Assembly: GCA_947471745.1 (NCBI GenBank)
Contig: CANJKZ010000172.1
Coordinates: forward strand, 506,001 to 570,000
Direction of reading: 5' to 3'
Length of the DNA stretch: 64,000 nucleotides
Origin: Closterium sp. Naga37s-1
Lineage: Eukaryota > Streptophyta > Zygnematophyceae > Desmidiales > Closteriaceae
Shown in pieces: positions 22,747 through 33,869 of the stretch. Numbering within the stretch: position 1 is the first letter of the stretch; the number at the start of each line of letters is the position of its first letter. The position numbers and the translations under genes are program-made. The notes beneath the pieces were generated by a model. The model searched no databases. It was not told the origin of the DNA and worked only from the letters and a program-made list of their open reading frames with translations.

Positions 22747-22955
22747 GACAAAATACTAGCGTGAGTTTGGCTTAGGAGCCATAGTTTAGGAGCCTTGGTA
22801 GTTGAGTTCGAGTTTAGGAAAAGTATCGAGAGGTTTGGAAGGAGAGGAATGGGGTTTCACTACCAAGAGTTGGGATACAAGTACAACACCCTAAATTGGG
22901 TTGTACTCATTACAGAGTACCCCACTGCAGGCTAGACAGCAAATACATTCTGACA
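22746..22955 (-). repeat. 5' LTR of element H
   Basis: Partner of 20760-20969; followed on the - strand by a primer-binding site. Confidence 0.9.
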
Positions 22956-22960
22956 CTTAT

Positions 22961-24300
22961 TACTGAGTCTGAGTCTGACTGTCCTCCGTCCGTCGGGGGG
23001 TGAGCTTGCCCTTGGAAGTGACGTCCTTGAGGATAGGCAGTTTGAGCTCTAGTGCCTCACGGCTGCTGTACCTCATCTCGCTTCCATGCTGCTTTGCCCT
23101 GAGGGAGACCCGGATGCACTAGACATCTCGACCCCGCGCTCATACGCAGAGGCGATCACGGGTGAGTACTCCTCTCGGTGGCAGACAGCCATGGATGCAG
23201 AGATGGCTTCCTGGAAGTCCACAGGCACCTACATTGACGCAATTCCCCCTCATGGGGCGAACATAGTCGATGGCATGTGGATTTTCTGAGTGAAGCGGCC
23301 GCCGGGTTCTCCGCCTGCAATCAAGGCGCGTTACGTTGCACGAGGCTTCAGTGAGCGACAGGGGGTCGACTTCTTCCAGACCTTCTCCCCCACCCCGAAG
23401 ATGATCACTCTTCGGGTGTTACTGCACGTTGCAGCACAGCGTGACTACGAGCTCCACTCGCTTGAATTCAGCTCAGCTCTCTTGCAGGGAAGCCTTCACA
23501 AGGAGATCTGGCTGCGCCGCCCACCTGGCTTCACTGGGTCGTTTCCTGAGGGTACCCAGCGGAGCCTTCGGCGGCCAGTCTACGGTCTCCGTCTGGCGCC
23601 CGGCGAGTGGCACGAAACACTGAGGACTACACTTCGTTGTTTCTGCGCACCGACCCTTCTCTGCCGCTGTTCTACATCCTCATGTACGTCGACGACTTGG
23701 TTTTTTCTACTGCTGACACTGAGGCACTAGCCCTTGTGAAGGCGGAGCTACACAAGAGACACACGTGCAGTGACCTGGGTGAACTGCGCAGCTATCTTGG
23801 CTTGCAGATCACCCGGGACAGAGCAAGGCGCACCATCACTCTGTTTTAGTCACACATGGCGCAGCAGGTCCTTCAGCGCTTCGGCTTTCGGTTCTCCTCG
23901 CCACAACCCACTCCTCTGCCTACAGGCCACTCGCTCTCAGCTCCACCTTTGGACGAGTCCGTAGAGCCGAGTGGTCCGTATCCAGAGCTTGTGGGCTGCC
24001 TTACGTACCTGATGACTCGCACTCGACCTGACCTCGCGTACCCTTTCAGCATCCTGGTGCGTTGCGTTGCGCCCGGGAGATACCGACCAGAGCACTGGAG
24101 GGCTGCTAGGAGGGTGCTGCGTTACTTGTGGAGTACATCGGGCATGGGGCTTGTGCTTGGAGGACGGGGCTCAGTTGTACTCACAGGACACTCAGACGCT
24201 TCTTGGGCCGACGACCAGGAGACTCAGTGTTCGTCACATGGTTATACGTTCAGTCTCGGCACTGGCTCTGTCTCCTGGAGGTCCACCCGGTCGTCTTCTG
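22961..24300 (+). pseudogene. Copia reverse transcriptase and RNase H start (element G)
   Basis: RSYAEAITGEYSSRWQTAMDAEM, KARYVARGFSERQGVDFFQTF, YELHSLEFSSALLQG and, after a frameshift near 23,630, LFYILMYVDDLVFSTADTEA with the YVDD catalytic motif. RNase H starts at LTGHSDASWADDQETQ. Stops: TGA after GMWIF (23,287-23,289) and TAG at 23847-23849 where relatives have CAG. Cut at about 24,302 by element I. Confidence 0.85.
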
Positions 24301-24349
24301 TACTTACGGTACATTCCTGTGTGGACACTAGTGTCTCAATCGCTTTGTG

Positions 24350-25111
24350 ACACCCAAAAACAACATAAACTGTAGTGCGTCCCAGATTCGAGTCGCCTTT
24401 TAGCCACCATTACTGTATTTTTCAATGGTCAGCGTGAAACGCGCTAACGACGCTGACGAATTGCAAACCGACCCGTCATTGTTAAAAAATCGCACGCGGA
24501 TCGAAATGTAAATGCACCTGGACAGCCTGCAGTGCCAATTTCGCGCGGGAAAAAATCTCGCGCGTCGAAACCACACCCCAGCCAAGCGATTGAAGAAACG
24601 GGTGTACAGTACAGTCATTTGTGTCACCCAATGAAAAGCGCACAACTGTGCATTTCGCCTGGTCGCCTAGTACCGTCATACCCCGGATATACCCCCATGG
24701 GGGGGTGTAATAAAACATGTTTTCTTAGGGGAGTGGGCTTATAATCGAGTAAATTTATAAGCGCAGGCGCTTATAAAATGACATATATATATTTAGTCTT
24801 TTCCAACACCAAACTGTAGATCTCGTGCTTGCCTTTTCAATCGAGTCGAAGTTACATGGGGTCTTTCGTGAAATTCTCGCGCGCGCTGGGAGATACACTC
24901 AATCTGACTCACAAGGTGCCCCTGACAGCTCCTGCTGACTGGACTCGCATCCAGTGCAGGGTTCGAAAGTGAAGCAAATCGAACTTGCAACACATCCGCC
25001 TTCTAAAGTAAAACTCGTTACAGTCTGTTGAACCAATTTCAAATTTTATAGTTTACATGCGCTTATAATAAAACAAGTTTCTTCAGGGGGTGCGCTTATA
25101 ATTGAGGAGCG
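24350..25111. other. Left arm of element I
   Basis: No gene. Contains the near-perfect hairpin TTATAAGCGC AG GCGCTTATAA at about 24,755-24,776 and a direct repeat of about 40 bp (24,708-24,749 and 25,068-25,107) built on AATAAAACA, an AGGGG block and GCTTATAAT.GAG. The ATATATATAT tract is at about 24,783. A tRNA-like stem followed by GGGTTCGAAA lies at about 24,938-24,970, too poor for a gene. Confidence 0.5.
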
Positions 25112-25547
25112 TGCTGCGATCAGAAGTTCATCTACCTCAGGATCACCTCAGGAAGGTTCGCACACTTCTAGTCTAGTGGTGGTGGGCCCTTGACCTCAAT
25201 AGCAGAGTGAATGTAAATGCTTGAGATAATAAAAACATGCAGTACAAGGAATATAAATAAGAGTACAGGGGAATTCGAATCGACCTAGCTAGCCATGTAC
25301 TCTAAGGGGTACATTCCCTTATTGCAGCGAAATTCAACCGTGCGACTCTGGGTGGTTACGAAACTGTTCGGGCAGAATCCTCGCCACTGCTGCTGCCTGA
25401 TGCTGTCTGCCGACGGTCCAGATGCTGTCGTAACCGTGCGACCTTTCGTGTTACTTCCGCCCTTTCGACTTCAACCTCGGTAGTGCGTGCTTCGCTTGCT
25501 GCGGTGAGGAGTGCATAGTGACGTTTCAATAATTACTATTCGTAACA
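25112..25547 (-). repeat. 3' LTR of element A
   Basis: 436 bp; on the - strand TGTTACGAATAG to CGCAGCA. Intact. Confidence 0.93.
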
Positions 25548-25554
25548 CCCCCCT

Positions 25555-26964
25555 TCACTCCTGGCCGTAGCAGGTCTTGACCCGCTTGACTACTCCGCTG
25601 AGTTCGGAGCAGTGCTGGTACTGCTGACGCGGCAGTTTCTTCGTGAGGAAATCTGCTGCCATGTCACCCGTCGGGCAGTAGGTTAAGTCAACCTTGCCCT
25701 TGTCAACTTCGTCCTTGACGAAGAAGTACCGCAGTGCGATGTGCTTGGTGCGGTTGACGAAACCAGGCTTGTTCGCGATTCTGATCGCGCTCTGGTTATC
25801 GCAGTGCAGGCGGAAATTCGCCGAGGCTGGAATTTTCGCCTCTTGCAACAGCTCCTGGAGGTAGAGCCCTTCGCGAACAGCTGCTGTTGCTGCGATGAAC
25901 TCCGCTTCTGCCGATGACAGGGCAACCAGCTCCTGCTTCTGTGAGTTCCAGGAGATGGGGCCGCTGGGCTCGAGACGGAAGAGGAAGCCTGTCCTGGACC
26001 GTCGATTGTCGGGATCGGCGGCATGATCAGCGTCCACGTAGCCGATGAGACTGAAAGATGCAGTTGGGATGGTGGAGTAGCAGAGCCCAACATTGGGCGT
26101 GGAGATGAAGAATTGAAGTGCTCGCTGAAGATCTGTGAGATTCTCAGCCGTTGGTTTGCGTGAGTACTGGGCCAGCTGACTTGCAATGTAGGATAGATCT
26201 GGCATGCAGGTGACTGAGGCAAAGAGCAGGCATCCCAACTGCTACTGATAAGTCTGAAGCCCAGCTGGGGATAGGGTTTTGTTGTCAGGCTTATGGTTGG
26301 GTCCTGGAGTGCGGTAAGGGGTGGAGAGCGGTGCAGGTGTAATGTTGAAGCGCTTGCCAAGTTCCTCTGCGTACTTGGCTGCTGAAAGGTGAATGGCTTC
26401 CGGCGAGTAGGTGATGTTGAGGCCGAGGAACTGCTTCACGTCGTGGTTGCAGGTGATGTCGACGCGCCCGGCGAGGTTTTTCTCGAACTGCTCGAGTAAC
26501 TCGGGGCTTGACCCTGTGTAAAGCAGATCGTCGACGTAAACCGTGAGCAGGATGTATTCGCCGCGGAAGTCGCGGCGATACATCCCTGGATCGTGAGGCA
26601 GCTGCTTGAACCCAATTTCAAGCAGAATGTTGTGTAGGTACTGCTGCCAGAGCCTCGGCGCCTGTTTGATCCCGTAAAGGGATTTCCGTAGCTGGCAGAC
26701 ACGTGAGTCCCCGTCGCCGTATGTGTGCGGCTGTTCCACGTAGATCACTGCATCTACTAACGCGTACAGGAATGCATTCTTGACGTCGATCTGTCGGAGC
26801 TGTAGGTGTCGTGCAGCAGCGATGGCGAGGAGTATCCTGATGGAGGTGTGACGGCTCACCGGCGCAAACGTTTGATCGAAGTCAATCCCGTGCCTCTGGT
26901 CGTAGCCGCGCACTACCCAGCGCGCCTTGAATCGTTCAATCGTTCCGTCAGATGCGGTTTTCAC
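25555..26964 (-). pseudogene. Copia reverse transcriptase-RNase H (element A)
   Basis: FKARWVVRGYDQRHGIDFDQTFAPV, IDVKNAFLYALVDAVIYVEQP, LTVYVDDLLYTG (YVDD present) and VKQFLGLNITYSPEAI. One TAG at 26242-26244, then in the same phase LLFASVTCMPDLSYIASQL, IGYVDADHAADPDNRRS, LSSAEAEFIAA, HCDNQSAIRIANKPG and DMAADFLTKKLP (RNase H). Near-intact except for the single stop. Confidence 0.88.
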
Positions 26965-27796
26965 ACGAAAAAACCCACTTGCCAGAGAGGATCCTTCTCC
27001 CCTTCACTGCTGCACGGTCGACGAGCACCCAGGTGTCACGTGACTCGAGTGCCCTGATCTCCGCATCCATTGCCTCACGCCACTCCTTGTTGTGAGGTCC
27101 CGTGAGTGCTTGCCGTGGGTTCTTAGGCTCGATGATGCGCGGAGCCGTTAAGGTGGCAGCGTGGAGCTCGAGGAGTTGCATTCCGGTGACGGTGCTGTCG
27201 TGGCGATGCTGCGGGACGACCTCCTGCACATCGTCGTCGCTTTCTGGCTCTGGTGGGGCTGGTGGTGCTGCGCCTCCGCCGCTTCCGCTTCCTCTTGTTG
27301 CGCCTCCTGCTGTGCTCGCTCCTCCTTCTCCTGAATCATCATCGTCGTCGTCATCGTCGCGACGATCGCCCCTCGTGAATTCTCCTCTGGGGTCTTGCTC
27401 CAGGATGGCCGCGGCAGCTTCATCCTCTGGTGTGGCATAGCTGTGACCGTCGTTGGCGTAGACGCGGTTCGCGTTCGTCTGCTCGTCTTCGCGAAATTGC
27501 TGGAGGAAGAGGCGCTCGTAGAAGATGACGTCGCGCGCATGCTTGATTTTCTGGCTCAGGAGGTCCAGAATGATCCACGCCTTATACTCGTGGCTGATGC
27601 CGAGGTGAATCCCCCAGCGTGCGCGGCTCTTGAATTTGCCGATGGCTGATGTTGGCGGGCGGTACTGAACCATACATCCCCACACGCGGAGCATGGAGGT
27701 ATCACCCTTAGTGCCCGTCCACTTCACGTGAGGGGATAGGTTGCCGGTGATTGCGGTGGTTGAGAGCTGGTTGTGCACCCGCACGGCGTGGTGCAT
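26945..27796 (-). pseudogene. Copia integrase C-terminus and linker (element A)
   Basis: MHHAVRVHNQLSTTAITGNL, then LRVWGCMVQYRPP and SRARWGIHLGISHEYKAW (GKF/chromodomain-like region of copia integrase), an Asp/Gly-rich linker, and EWREAMDAEIRALESRDTWVL at the RT border. A frameshift after GKWVFSCENR separates it from the RT. Confidence 0.8.
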
Positions 27797-27805
27797 CGCG
27801 TACGT

Positions 27806-28675
27806 CTAGTAGATTGGAGGAAGCTTCGACTGCTTCATCAGCGCGCGCACCTTCGTCATGAGCGTGCGATTGGTGCGCTTGGCTACGCCCTGCTGCTGAT
27901 GCGCGTAGGGGAGAGAAATGTGATGCTCAATCCCCTTTTGCGCAAGGTAATCCTGCAGCTCCTTGCTCCTGAACTCCGCTGCTCCATCAGACTGCCAGAC
28001 CTTCAGCTTCTCCCCGGATTGCCGCTGTGCGTGTGCCAGCCACAGGCGGAATGCTTCGTACGCTCTGCTGCGTGCTTCCACGTTCACGACCCATACGTAG
28101 CGCGTTCCGGCGTCGATGAAGGTGAGCGTGTACAACTCATCGTCGATGCCGCAGTGTCCCACGTTGAGGAAGTCACTGTAGACTTTCTCCAGCTTAGCGT
28201 AGCGGTTGGATCCTGGCTCGAGCAGAGGGAAAGGCTGGTGACTCAGCGCGGCCTCGGGGCAGATGGTGCAGGTGCGCGGGTGTGTTCCGCCTCTTACTTC
28301 GGAGCCGTCAGGGCGCAGGAGTGCGCCTGGTGCGAATACGCTAGCCTTGATGCAGTTCTCAAGTGTGACGCACGAAGGGTGACCAAGACGCTGATGCCAG
28401 AGCGCATCGTCGGCGCGGAATCCAGAGGTGCGCATGTAGCGCGCGCGTGCTTCTGCGGGATCCTCGTCAGGTGCTTGAACAGGTGCCGCCACTGCTTCCT
28501 CATCTTCTTCTCCTTCTTCGTTCGAAGTCGTTAGCATCAGGGCAAGGAATTCCCTGTCGGGGATGATGGAATAGGGGATGTTAGTCCCTGGGATTGTTCC
28601 GAGGACTAATATCGGCTCGCGCAGCTCGGGAGCAGGTCCGTAGACGGTGCGTCGTGGAGTGGATGGTTCGTTGCC
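27806..28675 (-). pseudogene. Copia integrase (element A)
   Basis: LWHQRLGHPS and CTICPEAALSHQPF form the zinc-binding HHCC region. YTLTFIDAGTRYVWVVNVE (Asp), VWQSDGAAEFRSKELQDYL (Asp) and PYAHQQQGVAKRTNRTLM (the catalytic Glu position reads Lys in VAKRTN, where relatives have VAER). Leading part: ELREPILVLGTIPG, in frame with the WG segment. It ends in TAG at 27806-27808 where Trp is usual, then continues in phase. Confidence 0.8.
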
Positions 28676-29416
28676 TTAATCGATGGTTCCCCAAGGACTG
28701 CGCTCCGGCTGGAGGTCAGGTGGAGGTAAGGCAGGTGCGAAGTGGCGCGGTGGGCGACCAAGAGGAACAATTGCAGGTGCTGCTGCTTCTTCGGCTGCTT
28801 CTTCTTCCCCCCTTTGGTCCTCGCCGGAGGCTCCCCAGCCTTCGCCAGAGGTGCCCCAACCCCCGGTTTCGCCGCCAGATGCGGCGCCCCATTCTCCAGT
28901 GGCGTCGGTGTTTACTGCTCCCCATCCACCAGTGTTGCCGCCAGTTGCGGCGCCCCATCCGCCCGTGTCGCTTGTTCCCCATCCGCCGGTGCTCCCCCAC
29001 CCCCCTTCATTGGAGGCGCTTTCCTCCGCATTCTCCCAGGCGAGCGTTCTGCGCGCCTCGGCGACGCTTTTCTGATGAAGCTCCTCAGCTTCGCGTCGCG
29101 CCAATGCCTCTTCATCCGCCAACGAGAGTTTCTTCTTCGAGTCGTGCCGGTGAGAGTATATCTCAGCCGCCTTTTCCTTGGTGTAGGGTCGCGGCGTGCC
29201 GTGCGCATCGAAGGTGCCGACGCCAACGCCGCGAAGCATCCCTTGGAGATGCTGGCTGCGTTCTGTAGGCATGCCAGAGGGGGAGGAGGCGGTAAATAGG
29301 AACCTTCCCCCACCTTCGTTTTTTGGGTCGAAAGGGCGGTCAGCCCGGAAAATGGTTCCGAGCCTCCCATTTACCCTCCGAACCTCAACGAAGGTAAATG
29401 GCAACAGAACAGCCAT
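28676..29416 (-). pseudogene. WG/GW-repeat segment in element A
   Basis: A 246-codon frame. The middle (29,280-29,020) is charged: HDSKKKLSLADEEALARREA and ELHQKSVAEARRTLAW. At 29,015-28,815 seven Trp-Gly pairs occur in about 68 residues (GGWGSTGGWGTSDTGGWG and similar), separated by Ser/Thr/Asp/Glu, as in Argonaute-hook proteins. It ends at TAA (28676-28678) but the same frame continues into the integrase at 28,537. It is not part of a standard copia polyprotein; it could be a captured host fragment. Function unknown. Confidence 0.6.
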
Positions 29417-29969
29417 TTACCCTGGAGGATATGAGGTCGTAGGAAGCCGCCCATTTCCCCTCCCCACCTTCCTGCGCTGGCAAATTTTGCCTCCCTCTCC
29501 CCGCCCTACGAAAGCTGCTTTTTCGGGGTGGTGCGATGGAGGTGGGGGGGAGGCGCTGGGATAGGGAACACCACGCTGTTACCCTATAAAGAAAACAACC
29601 CTATCCTCGAATATCCCAAACAGGGTCGCAGCAACACTAGCAGGTAAAAAAATCATCAAGTTTTGTGTCTTGCAGGTGGGTGTGCTGGGGGTCGAATTTC
29701 TTCCATCTGATACCATTCTCTCAACTTCAACCCTCGTTCTGATTTGGCGAAGCTCTATCTACCCATGAAGTGTGCGTGCGAAATTGTTCTTGTCTTTTCG
29801 TCATTTACCTTCAGAACCTTCCACCCGAGAATCCAAAATTTCCCACTTTCGGTTGTAGCAGGGGGGGTTTGATATCGAAGGGGAAACTGCTTAGGAACCC
29901 TCGTCATTTACCTTCGCACCCCCTCCTCCCTCCCTCGGCGTATGCCTACAGAACGCAGCCGCTGAGATG
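29246..29969. repeat. Foldback-type inverted repeat inside element A
   Basis: 29,246-29,299 and 29,901-29,969 are inverted copies sharing GGCTGCGTTCTGTAGGCAT exactly, followed in each by a purine-rich block and GGTAAAT. The loop of about 600 bp repeats CATTTACC/GGTAAATG motifs (for example 29,366, 29,391, 29,414, 29,803) and has no gene. It may be a small foldback transposon or an inverted duplication. Confidence 0.6.
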
Positions 29970-30744
29970 CGGATCCAGGGAGTGGGTGTCCCGGTGTGCC
30001 GAAGACGATGCGTGTCGCAGTTTCCAACTCCAAGTTGGACAGTCCTTCCTCAGGCGGTGCGTCGCGTTCTGCTTCGATGATGGCGGCAAGGCCACGGCCG
30101 GCAATTGCGCTCGTCGAGGATGTGGGCGTGTGGCAGTCCCTGCAGATACCGTCTGGGTCAGGGTCATGTAGTGCCAGCTCGCGCGGATGTGGGTGATGCG
30201 GCACCCATGGGCGCCCATGAGGGTGCTTCCAGTCGCGGCGATGAATGTGTTCGAATCGCAGGGGGACAAGGTCAATCAGCTCCTGCGAATCGCCGCTGCA
30301 GTCGGGAATGTCGAAGTCGAGAACGTACACTCCGTTCTCCGCGTGTGCTCGTCCGATCTGCTTGCGTATCTTGTTCGGCATCGTGAAGTGAAGCAGAATG
30401 TCGCGCGTCTCGGGGTCGGTGCTGAGGACCACTCCGCAGTCCATGAGTTGCGCCGCCGAGAGCAAGTCGAACCGTAGGTTCTGCACAATCAACACGTCAT
30501 TCAGAGTGATGTGCGTTCTGCTCCCATGTGCCTTGAGTACGACGATGCCTTGCGCGCTTGCGCGCAGCATCGTGTTGTTCGCCACGATGACGTAGGTGAC
30601 GGCGGGGGTGGCGACTGCGTTGGATATGTAACGCTCGGAGCCCACCATGTGCTGCCCACAGCAGCTATCCAGGTACCACGTGTCGCCTGTTGTCGTTACG
30701 TGCGAGCAGCGCCAATTGCGGGGTAACGATGTGCGGAGTGTCAA
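29908..30744 (-). pseudogene. Copia protease (element A)
   Basis: TGDTWYLDSCCGQHMVGSER carries the protease motif with DSCC in place of DSGA, so the catalytic turn is altered. LNDVLIVQNLRFDLLSAAQL is the conserved downstream strand. The C-terminal 110 residues (ELIDLVPLRFEHIHRRDW to TPGHPLPGSASQ) are not recognised. It ends at the foldback structure near 29,960. Confidence 0.75.
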
Positions 30745-31333
30745 CTTTCAGGAACTGTTCGCGCGCGATCCAATCGATCGGTGCCGGCCGCATGTCAGGT
30801 ACATGCGGGGGGGCTCTCAAGCAGCAAGACTGGAAGGTTCCAGTCCTGTTTGTCGTCGTCGCTGAAGTCGTGACGCGTGCTGAACGGGTTGTTGTTCGAG
30901 AAAGCTCCGATTGGGTCAGGCGCCGGCTCAGGTGATGGTGAGCGTGCGCGCGGGCGACGCGATCCGCTTGTCATTGTCAGTTTCCCATGACATTGCGGAC
31001 GGGGGCAGTCTGGGACGGCTGCGGCTGCTGGTGCTGAACCGTTGGGTTCAAGTTGCGCGATGAGGGTTGATACCCCTGGGCTGGACGCGGGTCGTTCCTC
31101 GAGTCTTGTCGGCCGGACCAGGTGCTCGGATTGGCCTGGCGAGGGCGAGATCAGGATTTGCATCAATCTGCCAAATGCCCGAAGTTTCTGCAAAGTTTGT
31201 AGTAAAGGCGCCGCGGCCGTCGCTCTTCTGTGTTGTCGGCGTAGAAGGCGAGGCGTTCCTTGTCTCGTCGCGGCGCTGGTCGCTGCTGGTCCATATCCCT
31301 TTGTTCGACGAGAAGGGCGGCGCAAAGGGCGGC

Positions 31334-31889
31334 CTACGAGATGACCCCCTGCTGTCGGAGAAGTGCCTTGCAGGGCCGCCACTCTGGGCCGAGCCCTTGG
31401 AGCACGATGTTCACGAAGATCTCCTCAGAGATCGTGCTCCCCAATTTCACGATTTGATCGCGTAAGCTCCGACAGCGATTCAGGTAGCTATTGGCCTTCT
31501 CTCCTGGTGCTATTTTCGTCTCCAGTAGCTGCTGGAGAAGGCGGCTCGAAGACATTGAGTCCTTTGGTTGATACACACCGTTCAGGTGGCGCCAAGCGTT
31601 GAGGGCTGGAGCAGGGGAGGTTTTGTATGAGCGAATGCTCAACTGCTCCGTCGGCGACATGTTTCGCAGAAGGACCCCGTACGCCATCAGGGACTCGTTG
31701 TAGTACTTGGTTTTTGCGTCGTCAGTGTCCTTTGCAGGTCCCGAGTAGCTCCCGTCGAAGTAGTGAAAAATCTGCGCGTTTTGCAGCAGCAACTCCAGCT
31801 CGAAGCTCCAAGTATAGAAGTCTCTGCCGTCAAAGCACACACTCTTTATTTTTTATATGCTCAAAAACCTTGATTGCGCAGAGAGAATT
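31334..31889 (-). pseudogene. Copia gag, 3' part (element A)
   Basis: VCFDGRDFYTWSFELELLL, SLMAYGVLLRNMSPTEQ, AWRHLNGVYQPKDSMS and the FVNIVLQGLGPEW motif are typical of UBN2-type copia gag. Its N-terminal part is at 37943-37655, bey­ond element B. Downstream (31,330-30,800) a degraded zinc knuckle, CRNFGHLAD, is out of frame. Confidence 0.8.
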
Positions 31890-32023
31890 TGTTAGAATCT
31901 AGAGACAGGAATGATTGAACTATGAAAGAGTTGGGTACAAGTATGAAACCCTAAAAGGGGCTGTACCCCATATTGGCTACCCCACTATAGCCTACACATA
32001 TATGACATGCATATACTTTGACA
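31890..32023 (-). repeat. 3' LTR of element B
   Basis: 134 bp, TGTCAAAGTATATGC to CTAACA on the - strand; differs from the partner at about four sites. Confidence 0.9.
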
Positions 32024-32249
32024 CACCCCCATAGGCAAAGTGGGGGAGAGCAAGGGGTCACAAGACCAGTCAAGAGAAGCAAAGCAAGCTCAGGGTGGAT
32101 CACAACGTCACCACACACTCTGAGCACAAGCAAAGGGCCACAAGGCCAGTTCACATGCAGAGGTATATATGCAACAACAACAGCACAGTGATCTCTACCT
32201 AGCAGAGCAAGCATGCAGGTATATATATAGATCACAGTACAAGCACAGT

Positions 32250-33035
32250 CTACAGCAAGTGAGGCAAAGTGGGCACAAGGCCTAACAAAGTGCAGAAACG
32301 CTGATGATCACCAGACGGAAGTGCCTTGGTGAATATATCAGCAGTGTTGGCCCGAGTGGCCACGTGAGCAAGACGAAGCTGACCACGCTGCTGCAACTCT
32401 CGAGCCAGGAAGTAACGCAGAGCGATGTGCTTCGTTCTGTGCTCCAGTCTGTGCTCCTGACACAAGGCAATGGCGGCCTTGTTGTCGACGTACAGCACTG
32501 GAGGAGAACGAGGCCGCTCTCCCAAGTCGGTCAGCAGGTAGGTGAGTCAGCGTAACTCCTGTGCAGCCATGGCTGTGGCGTAGATCTCAGCCTCACAACT
32601 GGAGCTGGGAACAGAAGACGAGCGTGTAGAACGCCAAGAAACTGAACCAGAGCCAAGGCTGAAGGTGTAACCCTGTGACGACCGCTGTGTAGCCTGGTCG
32701 TCAACCCAAGAAGCGTCTGAGTGCCCAGTGAGGACAACTGCGCTCCGCCCTCCAAGCACGAGCCCCATGCCCGATGTACCGCACAAGTAGCGCAGTACCC
32801 TCTTCGCAGCATCCATGTGCACCTTTCGGTGCCGACCAGGAGCCACGTAGCGAGCCAGAAGGCCAAGAGGGTACGCAAGGTCAGGTCGAGTGCAGGTCAT
32901 CAGGTACATGAGGCAGCCTACTAGCTCTGTGTACGGGCCACTCGGCTCTACGGACTCGTCCGAAGGTGGAGCTGAGAGCGAGTGGCCTGTAGCCAGAGGA
33001 GTGTGCTGTGGCGAGGACCAGGTGAAGCCGAAACG
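32250..33035 (-). pseudogene. Copia RNase H (element B)
   Basis: GCLMYLMTCTRPDLAYPLG, VVLTGHSDASWVDDQATQ, YTFSLGSGSVSWRSTRSS, EAEIYATAMAAQELR, then TGA (32547-32549, Trp in relatives), then YVDNKAAIALCQEHRLEHR and ANTADIFTKALPSGDH to the end at 32250. Apart from the one stop the domain is complete. Confidence 0.85.
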
Positions 33036-33869
33036 CTAAAGGACCTGCTGCACCATGTGTGACTGAGTCAGTGTGATGGTGCGGCGTGCTCTGTCCCGGG
33101 TGATCTGCAAGCCAAAGTAGCTGCGCAGTTCACCCAGGTCTGTGCTCGTGTGTCTCTTCTGCAGCTCCGACTTCACCAGGGCAAGAGCCTCAGTGTCAGC
33201 AGTGGCAACGACCAAGTCGTCGACGTACACGAGGATGTAGAACGGCGGCAACGACGTGTCGGTGCGCAGAAACAGCGACGGGTCAGCAGTCGACGGAGCA
33301 AACCCAAGAGCCGCAAGTGTAGTCCTCAGTGTGTCGTGCCACTCACGTGGTGCCTGGCGGAGACCGTAGACTGGCCGCCGGAGGCTCCACTGGGTACCAG
33401 GAGGGAACGATCCAGTGAAGCCAGGAGGGCGGCGCAGCCAGATCTCCTCGTGCATGCTGCCCTGTAAGAAAGCTGTGCTGAAGTCAAGACAGTGAAGCTC
33501 GTAGTCACGCTGAGCGGCAACGTGCAGCAGCACCCGAAGAGTGGTCATCTTCGGGGTGAGGGAGAAGGTTTGAAAGAAGTCTACTCCCTCTCGCTGACTG
33601 AAACCTCGAGCAACGTAACGAGCCTTGAAGACAGGCGGAGAACCTGGCGGCCGCTTCACCCTGAAAATCCACATGCCACTGACGATGTTCGCCCCAGGAG
33701 GGGGAACCTCGTCAACGTAAGTGCCTATGGACTTCCAGGATGCCATCTCTGCGTCCATGGCTGTCTGCCACTGAGAGGAGTACTCACCTGCGATCGCCTC
33801 AGCGTAAGAGCGCGGGGTCGGGATGTCTGGTGCATCCGGGTCTCCCTCAGGGGCAAGTAGCATGGACAC
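33036..33869 (-). pseudogene. Copia reverse transcriptase (element B)
   Basis: Complete RT domain: SYAEAIAGEYSSQWQTAMDAEM, KARYVARGFSQREGVDFFQTF, LDFSTAFLQG, VYGLRQAPREWHD and FYILVYVDDLVVATADTEA (YVDD). It stops at TAG 33036-33038 where relatives read CAG (Gln) in QQVLQRFGF, after which the frame continues. Confidence 0.88.

Larger units (their letters stand above)
20760..22955 (-). mobile_element. Element H: non-autonomous LTR retroelement
   Basis: Two 210-bp LTRs (20760-20969, 22746-22955) differing at about one base, flanked by the duplication CTTAT (20755-20759 and 22956-22960). On the - strand the primer-binding site TGTTATCAGAGC follows the 5' LTR (22745 downwards), and a G-rich tract precedes the 3' LTR. 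There is no gag or pol. Its LTRs share blocks with B and G, so it is probably mobilised by that family (inference). The insertion is recent. Confidence 0.9.

Noticed and set aside
24920..24975. tRNA-like stem with GGGTTCGAAA
   Set aside because: One good stem only; no acceptor or D arm.
28676..29416. A separate host gene encoding a WG-repeat protein
   Set aside because: It lies inside element A, in the same frame as the integrase and without its own promoter or introns; kept as part of the element, possibly captured.
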